From: Parachlamydiaceae bacterium
GTDB taxonomy: Bacteria; Chlamydiota; Chlamydiia; Chlamydiales; Parachlamydiaceae
Reading direction: 5' to 3'
Assembly (NCBI GenBank): GCA_013817115.1
Contig: JACDDG010000044.1
Span: 1-10,970 of the forward strand
Length of the DNA: 10,970 nt
Both the position numbers and the translations under genes were made by a program. The notes under the pieces were generated by a model, which saw nothing but the letters and a program-made list of their open reading frames with translations, made no database searches and was not told where the DNA came from. This document shows, in pieces, positions 1 to 5,141 of the stretch (its first letter is position 1; every line of letters starts with the position of its first letter).

Positions 1-163
1 GGATTTTACTTCATATGTTGCCTGTCAGGAATCTGTGGATACTGCTTACCGCGATCAAGATGAATGGACGAGGAAATCGATTCTTAATTTAGCAAGAATT
101 GGTAAATTTTCTTCTGATCGATCAATCCACGAGTATGCATCTAAAATCTGGGGAATTGAATAA
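1..163 (+). CDS. glgP: Glycogen phosphorylase, C-terminal end (partial)
   Basis: Reading in frame from base 2 gives the last 53 residues of a protein that stops with TAA at 161-163; the start lies outside the window. The tail carries the pattern near the C-terminus of bacterial glycogen/maltodextrin phosphorylases: a Tyr-Val...Gln...Val...Tyr stretch, then Trp-Thr, Asn-(Leu)-Ala, Gly-Lys-Phe-Ser-Ser-Asp-Arg, and a final Glu-Tyr-Ala...Ile-Trp. The family uses pyridoxal phosphate to release glucose-1-phosphate from alpha-1,4-glucan in the cytosol, and chlamydiae keep a glycogen pathway. None of the catalytic residues are in the window. No classical terminator follows; a palindromic element starts 53 bases after the stop and may fold at the transcript end. 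The family call is fairly sure; a maltodextrin-specific paralogue is possible. Confidence 0.85.
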   Translation, partial: DFTSYVACQESVDTAYRDQDEWTRKSILNLARIGKFSSDRSIHEYASKIWGIE

Positions 164-216
164 TTAAAGTACCCCGTTGGAACCTTTGTAATTTGAAGTC
201 TTTGAGAGGCATCAGC

Positions 217-376
217 TATACCGAAGAGCGTTTAAATTTTGGTTTTTGGCAAAGAGAAAGCTCCCGCGATTAAGTGATCAAAAACGACCCCATATTATAA
301 TATTGGATCGTTTTTGATCGCTTAATCCCGGGGCTTTCTCAAGCCAAAAATCCAAAATTGAACGCTCTTCGGTATA
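217..376. mobile_element. MITE-like palindromic element, copy 1
   Basis: A 160-bp stretch reads as one long imperfect palindrome. Both ends carry the 16-base terminal inverted repeat TATACCGAAGAGCGTT (217-232, and its complement at 361-376). The arms continue to pair with few interruptions to an AT-rich centre around 290-306. A second copy lies at 4650-4813. There is no coding capacity, so if mobile it must use a transposase supplied from elsewhere. Both copies begin and end with TATA, which fits insertion at a TA dinucleotide with TA duplication (as for Tc1/mariner-like MITEs), but the palindrome itself makes the duplication ambiguous. The name of the family is not known to me. Confidence 0.85.
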
Positions 377-416
377 AAATAAAAAAACCCAAGGAGAAGC
401 TCATCCCCCTTGAGTT
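377..416 (-). terminator. Rho-independent terminator, minus strand
   Basis: On the minus strand, AACTCAAGG (416-408) pairs with CCTTGGGTT (394-386) across a 13-base loop, giving nine pairs including one G-U. It is followed at once by a U-rich tract (from the A-run at 381-387 and on to 377). On the plus strand the G-U becomes a C-A mismatch and no U tract follows, so the signal is directional. It faces the end of the mnmM transcript, but sits over 500 bases past that gene, directly beside the palindromic element. Confidence 0.6.
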
Positions 417-932
417 AGACTGATAGTTGATGCGAGATCAATCTATCAAGTATTATGTAATATACTATTATGTAATTATTATTATGTCGCAATCTATAAT
501 TAAGATTCCAACCTATTAAAATTTATCGACCTATTAAGTTTTAATATTATTAATACGACCAAAATTTTTATTAAAGACTGGTCAACACGTTCACACCATG
601 TTGACCCTGTCTAATTCACCAAAACAAAAAACTTTAACAAAAAACAAGACAAAAATTTTTACGCGTCAAACAAATGTTGTTTAAACGTCTATTATTGCTA
701 ATTACTATCTCTTCACTTTTTCTTCTGACTTCCAGTCTTTAACTACTGATATTCGCCAAAAGTGATTGAGGCATTTGCGTTATATTAGTAGAATACATGT
801 TCACACATTTGATGTCAACACACTGACTCGCTTTATTTTCACTTTTTTAAAAATCGCGTTCAGAGTTGTATTTTAGGGGTGTTTTTTTTCTTAGAAAAAA
901 GTACAGTCAGAGGATTAGTTGAAAATATCTGG
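417..932. other. AT-rich intergenic stretch without a protein gene
   Basis: No convincing reading frame was found on either strand. Visible structure: a short motif TATTATGTAAT at 451-461, repeated at 466-476 and partly at 480-487; an 8-bp perfect inverted repeat GGTCAACA / TGTTGACC at 580-587 and 599-606 with an 11-base loop; a second GTTCACAC / GTCAACAC pairing of the same words near 798-821; and a plus-strand promoter-like pair TTGAGG (766-771), 17 bases, TAGAAT (789-794). In such AT-rich DNA a single promoter match can easily be chance. With a minus-strand terminator at its left edge, the stretch could hold the long 3' tail of the mnmM transcript or an unrecognised small RNA. Confidence 0.4.
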
Positions 933-1577
933 CTAATTATGGGTGTTATTTTTGATGCACATGTTTTTTTGTAGCAAAAGTAAACTGGGAGCATTTTTTT
1001 TGTTGATCCAACGATGATGGCAGCAATTCCAATCAAATCGCGAAAAGGATGCTGTCATTTCGAGAATAGCCGTTTCTTCCAAAGCTCCTTCAGGATGCCC
1101 TGGATAGCATGTGATGCTGATTAGGCCTCCAGGGGCGATTAGTTCGGCTGCAGCTTGGACGCTATGCAACGTAGTATTAACGGCTGTTGTAAGCCCTTTG
1201 TCGCCTCCCGGAAGGTATCCAAGATTGTAGACAATTAGTTTAACAGGTTCTAATTGAAATCGATCTGAACAGGTTAGAGCTCTGTTTATAGGCCCTTTAA
1301 AATCGCTATGGCATTCATTAATGTAAGTCACTTGCGATAATAGATTTGCCGCAAGTTTGCTTTGCACTAAATTTTGCGTAGTCTTTAAAGCATCCTCTTG
1401 GATGTCAAATGCAAAAATTTTTCCTCCCTCAAGGGAAAGAACAAGTTCACAAAGTTTTAAGGTGTCATGGCCGTTGCCACAGGTTGCATCTATGGCGCAG
1501 TCGCCCAATTGAAGCTGCTGTTCCCAATAGCAATGGGCAAGTTTAAGATGAGATTGAAAAGCTAAAAGACTATTCAT
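933..1577 (-). CDS. mnmM: tRNA wobble-uridine methyltransferase MnmM (YtqB family)
   Basis: The 214-residue product is a class I SAM-dependent methyltransferase of the PF06962 (YtqB/MnmM) family. Seen in the sequence: the SAM-binding loop DATCGNGHDT at residues 30-39, the acidic end of strand 2 in FAFDIQ (55-60), the family signature NLGYLPGGDK (118-127), a PGG turn (149-151) and YPGHPEG (158-164). Bacillus YtqB/MnmM methylates 5-aminomethyl-(2-thio)uridine at tRNA position 34; transfer of that exact reaction to this protein is inference. It is the last gene of the minus-strand block. Its ATG (1577-1575) overlaps the TAG stop of the upstream membrane-protein gene by 8 bases. No clear Shine-Dalgarno sequence precedes it, so translational coupling is likely. 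Length is slightly above the usual 190 or so residues, with a short polar C-terminal tail. Confidence 0.85.
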   Translation of the reverse strand: MNSLLAFQSHLKLAHCYWEQQLQLGDCAIDATCGNGHDTLKLCELVLSLEGGKIFAFDIQEDALKTTQNLVQSKLAANLLSQVTYINECHSDFKGPINRALTCSDRFQLEPVKLIVYNLGYLPGGDKGLTTAVNTTLHSVQAAAELIAPGGLISITCYPGHPEGALEETAILEMTASFSRFDWNCCHHRWINKKNAPSLLLLQKNMCIKNNTHN

Positions 1578-2106
1578 CGATAATAATTGTATTATTACTG
1601 CTGTCGTTAGGCTGAAAACTGGCTGAAAGATGGAAGTGGTGTTTGTAGCCCAAGAAAGATGTGAAAAGCTCTCTTAACTCATCACTAATGCGATCGAGCA
1701 ATGCACTTTGCTGGTTTTCCTCTATAGCGGGTAAATCGACTGTAACAGAAATTTTATTTTTCTTGAGTTGCAGCTGAAAAGGAATGTCTTTACCAGGAAA
1801 TAAATCTTCCAAATATGTTTTTACGTAACTATGGATAAGTGCGCTATCTACAGATACAGGCTGCCCTTGAACTTTTATGTGAAAATAATGACGACGCATT
1901 CCCAGTATAATATTAAGCGCTGTAACGAGTCCGATAGCAAGCATACTAACGCCAAAAAGGAAAATCAAAGCAGGTTGTTGTAAGATAAGGTCAATGGCTA
2001 ATGTTTGCATTCCGGTTGACAACGGAAGAATAATTCCAATAATGCCAAAAAGAATAAAAAAAATCGCGATGCAGAACGTGATGAGGGAGTAAAGGAAATG
2101 AGTCAT
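1570..2106 (-). CDS. Two-pass membrane protein with Asp23-like C-terminus, AmaP-like
   Basis: The 178-residue product has two strongly hydrophobic helices at about 5-29 and 45-69. A basic Met-Arg-Arg boundary follows, then a soluble domain (about 76-164) of alternating beta and helical character resembling the Asp23 fold: polar strand, helix, VTVDLP strand, helix, strand. This is the architecture of AmaP, the membrane anchor for Asp23 in Gram-positive bacteria, and the next gene upstream encodes an Asp23 protein, which supports the pairing. Similarity was judged by eye only. An upstream in-frame GTG at 2112 would add two residues, but the ATG at 2106 is preferred because AAGGTGG lies just ahead of it at normal spacing. 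A terminal polar tail rich in Asn/Ser follows the domain. The gene overlaps mnmM by 8 bases. Confidence 0.65.
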   Translation of the reverse strand: MTHFLYSLITFCIAIFFILFGIIGIILPLSTGMQTLAIDLILQQPALIFLFGVSMLAIGLVTALNIILGMRRHYFHIKVQGQPVSVDSALIHSYVKTYLEDLFPGKDIPFQLQLKKNKISVTVDLPAIEENQQSALLDRISDELRELFTSFLGYKHHFHLSASFQPNDSSNNTIIIDE

Positions 2107-2184
2107 CGCCACCTTTTCAACTTTTAGAAGTTAAGTTTAAAAAAATACACAATTGGGCCACTTGAAAGCTCACTGGGCGCACTA

Positions 2185-2229
2185 TGTCAATTATACTTTT
2201 ATATGCACTGGGGCTTTAGCAGCAGTCAA
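2185..2229 (-). promoter_or_regulatory. Weak candidate promoter ahead of the AmaP-like gene
   Basis: In the 151-base gap between the Asp23 gene and the AmaP-like gene, the minus strand has TTGACT (2229-2224) and, further on, TATAAA and TATAAT (2195-2190) hexamers; TTGACA follows at 2190-2185. No pair sits at ideal 16-18 base spacing (TTGACT to TATAAA is about 20). The gap is large for a simple operon, so a separate start is possible but not proven. Confidence 0.2.
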
Positions 2230-2257
2230 ATAGTCCATTTTAATTAAACTTAATTAG

Positions 2258-2749
2258 TTAAAATTCGTCGTTATAGTCGCCACTATTACGTGCTTCTGGA
2301 GGCATCGAAAGAGGGGGAACGCCTGACAAAGGAGCTAGCGCCTTCTTCATTTGTTCAAAAGGGATTACATTTTTAAAGATAACATGCACAGAAGAAACAT
2401 GCAAGCCTGTCAATTTCGTAATCTCTTCGCTAACTTTAACTTGGATTTCTTCAGCTTTATCCGGAATAGGAATTCCATAACAGATATTGACCTCAATCTT
2501 GATGTCCACTGATTGACGTTTGCTATCCTGTTCAGCGCTGATGCCTTTTATGCTTTCAGGTCCACTGCGGCCAAGGATATTGTCAATGAAATTACCTTCT
2601 AGAAGGCTGATATACTCAATATTAGATAAACATTGGAGGATGATACCTTGGAAAACTTTATTCTCGATGTCACGACTAAAAGTCGTTTCCGGAATCTCGA
2701 ATTCTTTGGTGTCGATTTTTTTTGGTTCGTTTCTGCTCTTGTCGTTCAT
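2258..2749 (-). CDS. Asp23/Gls24 family (DUF322) envelope stress-type protein
   Basis: The 163-residue product carries an Asp23 domain at about 22-128. An N-terminal amphipathic helix precedes a VDIKIEVNICYG strand (81-92), IPIPDKAEEIQVKVSEEI helix (93-110) and the typical ending TGLHVSSVHVIFKNV (114-128). A Pro/Ser-rich acidic tail follows. There is no signal peptide, so it is cytosolic or membrane-associated through a partner, and the AmaP-like protein encoded next is the obvious candidate. In staphylococci Asp23 coats the inner face of the membrane near AmaP and is linked to cell-envelope stress; its role in chlamydiae is not established. The start is preceded by AGGAG with 11-base spacing, somewhat long; another ATG between them is out of frame. 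It starts only 34 bases after a strong terminator hairpin. Confidence 0.85.
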   Translation of the reverse strand: MNDKSRNEPKKIDTKEFEIPETTFSRDIENKVFQGIILQCLSNIEYISLLEGNFIDNILGRSGPESIKGISAEQDSKRQSVDIKIEVNICYGIPIPDKAEEIQVKVSEEITKLTGLHVSSVHVIFKNVIPFEQMKKALAPLSGVPPLSMPPEARNSGDYNDEF

Positions 2750-2770
2750 GGCTAATCATGCTCCTATGAA

Positions 2771-2809
2771 TTTTTACAAAAATCCCGATGAAGCAAAGCT
2801 TCATCGGGA
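2771..2809 (-). terminator. Rho-independent terminator after rpsN
   Basis: A perfect 12-bp stem, TCCCGATGAAGC (2783-2794) with GCTTCATCGGGA (2798-2809), closes a 3-base loop. On the minus strand it is followed by TTTTTGTAAAAA (2782-2771). It lies 23 bases past the rpsN stop and just ahead of the Asp23 gene, so that gene depends on read-through or on a promoter not recognised here. Confidence 0.85.
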
Positions 2810-2832
2810 CAGACAAAGAGAAAGGACAATTT

Positions 2833-3138
2833 TTACCAGCTTGCTTTCGTGATGCCTGGGATTAACCCTTGGTTGGCCATTTCACGGAAACAAAGGCGAG
2901 ATAGCTTAAACTTTCTTAAATAGCCACGAGCACGTCCAGTAAGTCCACAGCGATTGCGCACGCGGATGATACTTGAATCACGAGGCATTTTATTTAAGGC
3001 TACGCGTGCTAATGCACGTTCTTCTTCGGTAATGCTTAGGTCGGCGCTGCGGCTCTTAAGTCCTTGCCGTTTATCCCACTTCGCGTTCACGATTCTTATG
3101 CGGCGCTTATTTTTCTCAATAGATGACTTCTTGGCCAT
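2833..3138 (-). CDS. rpsN: 30S ribosomal protein S14
   Basis: The 101-residue basic protein has the full length of the zinc-free (C-minus) bacterial S14. It starts with [13 protein letters not shown], contains [21 protein letters not shown] (about 61-81), a FRE motif, and ends in the classical [11 protein letters not shown]. The protein binds 16S rRNA in the head of the 30S subunit during late assembly. The CXXC pairs of the zinc-binding form are absent, leaving single cysteines. It is the second gene of a two-gene unit behind rpmJ, 9 bases after the rpmJ stop, and is closed by the strong hairpin at 2771-2809. Its place apart from the main spc operon fits chlamydiae as I recall them. Confidence 0.98.
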   Translation of the reverse strand: MAKKSSIEKNKRRIRIVNAKWDKRQGLKSRSADLSITEEERALARVALNKMPRDSSIIRVRNRCGLTGRARGYLRKFKLSRLCFREMANQGLIPGITKASW

Positions 3139-3147
3139 ACTTCTATC

Positions 3148-3285
3148 CTATTTTTTGCGGGCAGGCCCTTTTTGGCGCTGTTTGCGGTTGGGATCTTTTT
3201 TATTGATAACGTAAAGGCGGCCTCGTCTTCTGACGAGAAGGTCACCCTTTGATGGGTCAGCTTTTACTGATGCTTTAACTTTCAT
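3148..3285 (-). CDS. rpmJ: 50S ribosomal protein L36, cysteine-free chlamydial type
   Basis: This 45-codon gene begins with ATG at 3285 and ends with TAG at 3150-3148. The product begins [15 protein letters not shown], then a basic [22 protein letters not shown] segment split across 16-37, and ends GPARKK. Usual bacterial L36 has about 38 residues with Cys-Cys-Cys-His zinc ligands; this one has no cysteine, carries an N-terminal stretch and matches the chlamydial form as I remember it. It sits in the 50S subunit near the GTPase-associated region. AGGAAG lies 6 bases ahead of the start, and a good sigma-70 type promoter lies 50 bases upstream. The 9-base gap to rpsN indicates a bicistronic unit. 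Confidence 0.95.
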   Translation of the reverse strand: MKVKASVKADPSKGDLLVRRRGRLYVINKKDPNRKQRQKGPARKK

Positions 3286-3334
3286 ATCGCTTCCTAACTT
3301 CTTTGCAAACTGTTGTTTGGATGAATAATCTCTA

Positions 3335-3363
3335 TTTATAGCGTATCGCTAATTTTTCAGCAA
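3335..3363 (-). promoter_or_regulatory. Promoter of rpmJ-rpsN
   Basis: On the minus strand TTGCTG (3363-3358), a 17-base spacer and TATAAA (3340-3335) form a sigma-70-like (chlamydial sigma-66) promoter. Transcription would begin near 3328, leaving a leader of about 42 bases before the rpmJ start. It marks the left border of the accessory insert. Confidence 0.6.
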
Positions 3364-3806
3364 GCTTAAGTTTGTGTTTTTTTAAGAAAGTTGGTGAACA
3401 TCTTAAATTTTAGCTCCTGGAGTTCTGTAGAGTCATTAGGGGCTGTAAACTCGTATGGTTCAAATTAAGGTAAAAGACCGATATTAAGCTATCTTGAAAG
3501 TCTGGGCTGGGCTTATAGTCAATAGTGCTTTCTCTAGAAAAGTGAAACTTTATTTCAACGCGTTTTGATCCAAGAAAGATTTTTGTCTAAATAGACGATA
3601 GGTAGAAGGAAGGCCGGATCATAAGGAAGAGTATACCGAAGTGCGTCCAAATTTTGGTGGCGATTCTAGAGTTTTTGACTCATTTTGCCTGCGTTACTTG
3701 CTTTTAAGGTTTCAAAATTCATTACCAATGTTTAAAAATACCCTCCATATTATCACCTAAGTCGGGCTAATAATTTAATAAATAAAAATAAAATATTGTC
3801 TTATAG
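3364..3806. other. Intergenic stretch without a gene, left part of the accessory insert
   Basis: About 440 bases with stops in all frames at short intervals. The only clear item is a lone palindromic-element end at 3632-3657. A small hairpin word GTCTAAATAGAC is present near 3587-3598. The rest could be a decayed gene, but no recognisable protein remnant was read in it. Confidence 0.5.
3632..3657. repeat. Lone end of the palindromic-element family
   Basis: The 26 bases from 3632 match the outer arm of the two complete elements at all but two positions (GAAGTGCGTCC in place of GAAGAGCGTTC). The match ends sharply after TTTTGG, and no partner end is visible downstream to the F-box gene. It is either a solo relic, a deletion product, or the end of a related family with a different interior. 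Confidence 0.55.
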
Positions 3807-3835
3807 TTGAAATAAATATATATTTGTGCTAAAAT
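3807..3835 (+). promoter_or_regulatory. Promoter of the F-box protein gene
   Basis: TTGAAA (3807-3812), a 17-base spacer and TAAAAT (3830-3835) are preceded by TGC, giving an extended minus-10. The predicted start near 3842 leaves a leader of about 53 bases. This is the best promoter match on the plus strand of the window and argues that the F-box gene is expressed on its own. Confidence 0.6.
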
Positions 3836-3894
3836 TAAATGGAGAATTCGTAAAAGAGTTTTCAGAAAGTCGAGAAACGTAAATAGGAGAGCAA

Positions 3895-4626
3895 ATGCAA
3901 CTTGTTAACCATCAGACTATTAATAATGGAAATAAAGATTTTGATGATAAAAAGTTGACCACTTATTCTTTAATATATAGTTTTTCTGAATTGCCCATTG
4001 AGCTGATTGAAAAGGTGATTGAAAATTTAACCTTGGATTGCTTAGCTCAAACTATGGTTGTCAATAAAAAATTTAAAGCTTTTAGTGAGAAGTCTTCACT
4101 AGCTCTTTTATTTATTTCCGATGTTCAAAAGACTACGCATTCCGTTTACCAATCATGTCTTTCAGGTTTGAATAAGCTAGCATTTCCAAAACAATTTAAA
4201 AATATAAATGCTATTTTTGACGCATATAAAACAATTTCTGCTCAGGGTAGAGTTGGACCATTCATGTGTATAAATCAAAATATTGAAAATTTTGATAAAA
4301 TCTTAGAAATTCTGCGAACGGCCAACTCTTACATGAAAGGTAACAATAAGTGGATGGAAATAGAAAGTGACAAATCCGTGAAACCTTATAAATTACTCGC
4401 AGAATACAATGAATTTAGGGGTGAAAGTTTATACCTAATGGACAACCAGGGAAATTTAAGAGTCTATGAAACTTACAGCCGTTTATTAGATGAAAAGCCC
4501 ATTTTTTCAAAATTACGACGGTCTTCTTGCAAAAGGGAAACGCAAAATAAATCTTTTGTATATACCTCAAAAAAATGTGAGATCGAATGTCTTTTAAAAA
4601 TTATTGACAAGCTTCCAAATCTTTGA
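3895..4626 (+). CDS. F-box domain protein, candidate host-directed effector
   Basis: The 243-residue product has an F-box at about 31-75. It opens with ELPIELIEKVIENL (32-45), then DCLAQTMVVNKKFKAFSE (48-65), the pattern of eukaryotic F-boxes that bind Skp1 in SCF ubiquitin ligases. Residues 1-30 are polar and lack a secretory signal peptide. The remaining 165 or so residues are Lys/Asn-rich, contain no leucine-rich or kelch repeats and were not recognised. Bacteria have no SCF system, so such proteins are expected to act in the eukaryotic host, probably delivered by type III secretion as in amoeba-associated chlamydiae; this is inference. The ATG follows AGGAGA at good spacing, and the gene has its own promoter. 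A palindromic element begins 24 bases after the stop. Low GC relative to the ribosomal genes fits accessory origin. Confidence 0.8.
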   Translation: MQLVNHQTINNGNKDFDDKKLTTYSLIYSFSELPIELIEKVIENLTLDCLAQTMVVNKKFKAFSEKSSLALLFISDVQKTTHSVYQSCLSGLNKLAFPKQFKNINAIFDAYKTISAQGRVGPFMCINQNIENFDKILEILRTANSYMKGNNKWMEIESDKSVKPYKLLAEYNEFRGESLYLMDNQGNLRVYETYSRLLDEKPIFSKLRRSSCKRETQNKSFVYTSKKCEIECLLKIIDKLPNL

Positions 4627-4649
4627 TCTTTTTCTTGATCCTTGCCATG

Positions 4650-4813
4650 TATACCGAAGAGCGTTCAAATTTAGTTTTTTGGCAAAGAGAAAGCTCCCTT
4701 GATTAAGCGATCCAAAATGATCCCATATTATAATATTGGGTCATTTATGAATCGCTTAATCCCGGGCCTTTCTCCAAGCTAAAAAATCCAAAATTTGAAC
4801 GCTCTTCGGTATA
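4650..4813. mobile_element. MITE-like palindromic element, copy 2
   Basis: A 164-bp imperfect palindrome, related over its whole length to the element at 217-376. The outer 23 bases of both arms are perfect complements, starting TATACCGAAGAGCGTT. The centre CCATATTATAATATTGG is shared by both copies. Again no coding capacity. It begins 24 bases after the F-box gene stop, so its hairpin could form at the end of that transcript. Small arm mismatches and indels differ between the two copies, so they are not a recent identical duplication. Confidence 0.85.
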
Positions 4814-5141
4814 TCTATAACCCGACTTCATTGATTGTAGTGTCAATTTTAGAGGCCCTCTACTGAGTCGCATGCAATTTTTAAGAATGTCGTTAATTCT
4901 TAAAAAGTAAGTGACACAGGGGGAGGCTGTTGATCGCTGAATGCAAATTAATTGATCGTTTCCAATTTCTACCAATTCTCTCCTTCCGTTTTAAACTAAA
5001 TTCCATTTAGTTAATGTTATTTTCATTAATTTAACTTTTGGTTCATCAGTTTTAGTGTATTGTTTTAATTACGCTGGCATTATAATAAGAATTATAGGGT
5101 TAGGTTATTTATTGCAGAATAGTTAGCATTTAGGCGGCTTT
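4814..5141. other. Intergenic stretch without a gene, before the glycosyltransferase-like gene
   Basis: No supportable gene. A perfect 11-bp inverted repeat, TTTTTAAGAAT (4878-4888) with ATTCTTAAAAA (4896-4906), closes a 7-base loop; it is almost all A/T and lacks a GC stem, so it is not a typical terminator. A frame on the minus strand across 4745-4975 runs into the palindromic element and is not believed. The last 100 bases hold a candidate promoter for the next gene. Confidence 0.5.
5060..5086 (+). promoter_or_regulatory. Candidate promoter of the 714-residue protein gene
   Basis: TATAAT at 5081-5086 is a perfect minus-10. The best minus-35 is TTGTTT at 5060-5065, but the spacer is only 15 bases. 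Start near 5093 would leave a leader of about 49 bases. Given the AT content this is tentative. Confidence 0.35.

Noticed and set aside
2241..2256. Palindrome TAATTAA-AC-TTAATTA just past the Asp23 stop, considered as a terminator or operator
   Set aside because: Only A/T pairs in the stem, too weak for a terminator and of a kind expected by chance in AT-rich DNA.
2520..2852. Plus-strand 110-codon frame opposite the Asp23 gene
   Set aside because: It is the antisense shadow of a well-supported Asp23 domain and runs through the rpsN terminator hairpin.
2954..3214. Plus-strand 86-codon frame opposite rpsN and rpmJ
   Set aside because: Antisense shadow of two certain ribosomal protein genes.
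217..4813. Palindromic repeats considered as a CRISPR array
   Set aside because: Only two complete units 4.3 kb apart, no regular spacers and no cas genes in the window.
4745..4975. Minus-strand 76-codon frame
   Set aside because: Its C-terminal third is the palindromic element read as protein, and no ribosome binding site or family resemblance was seen.
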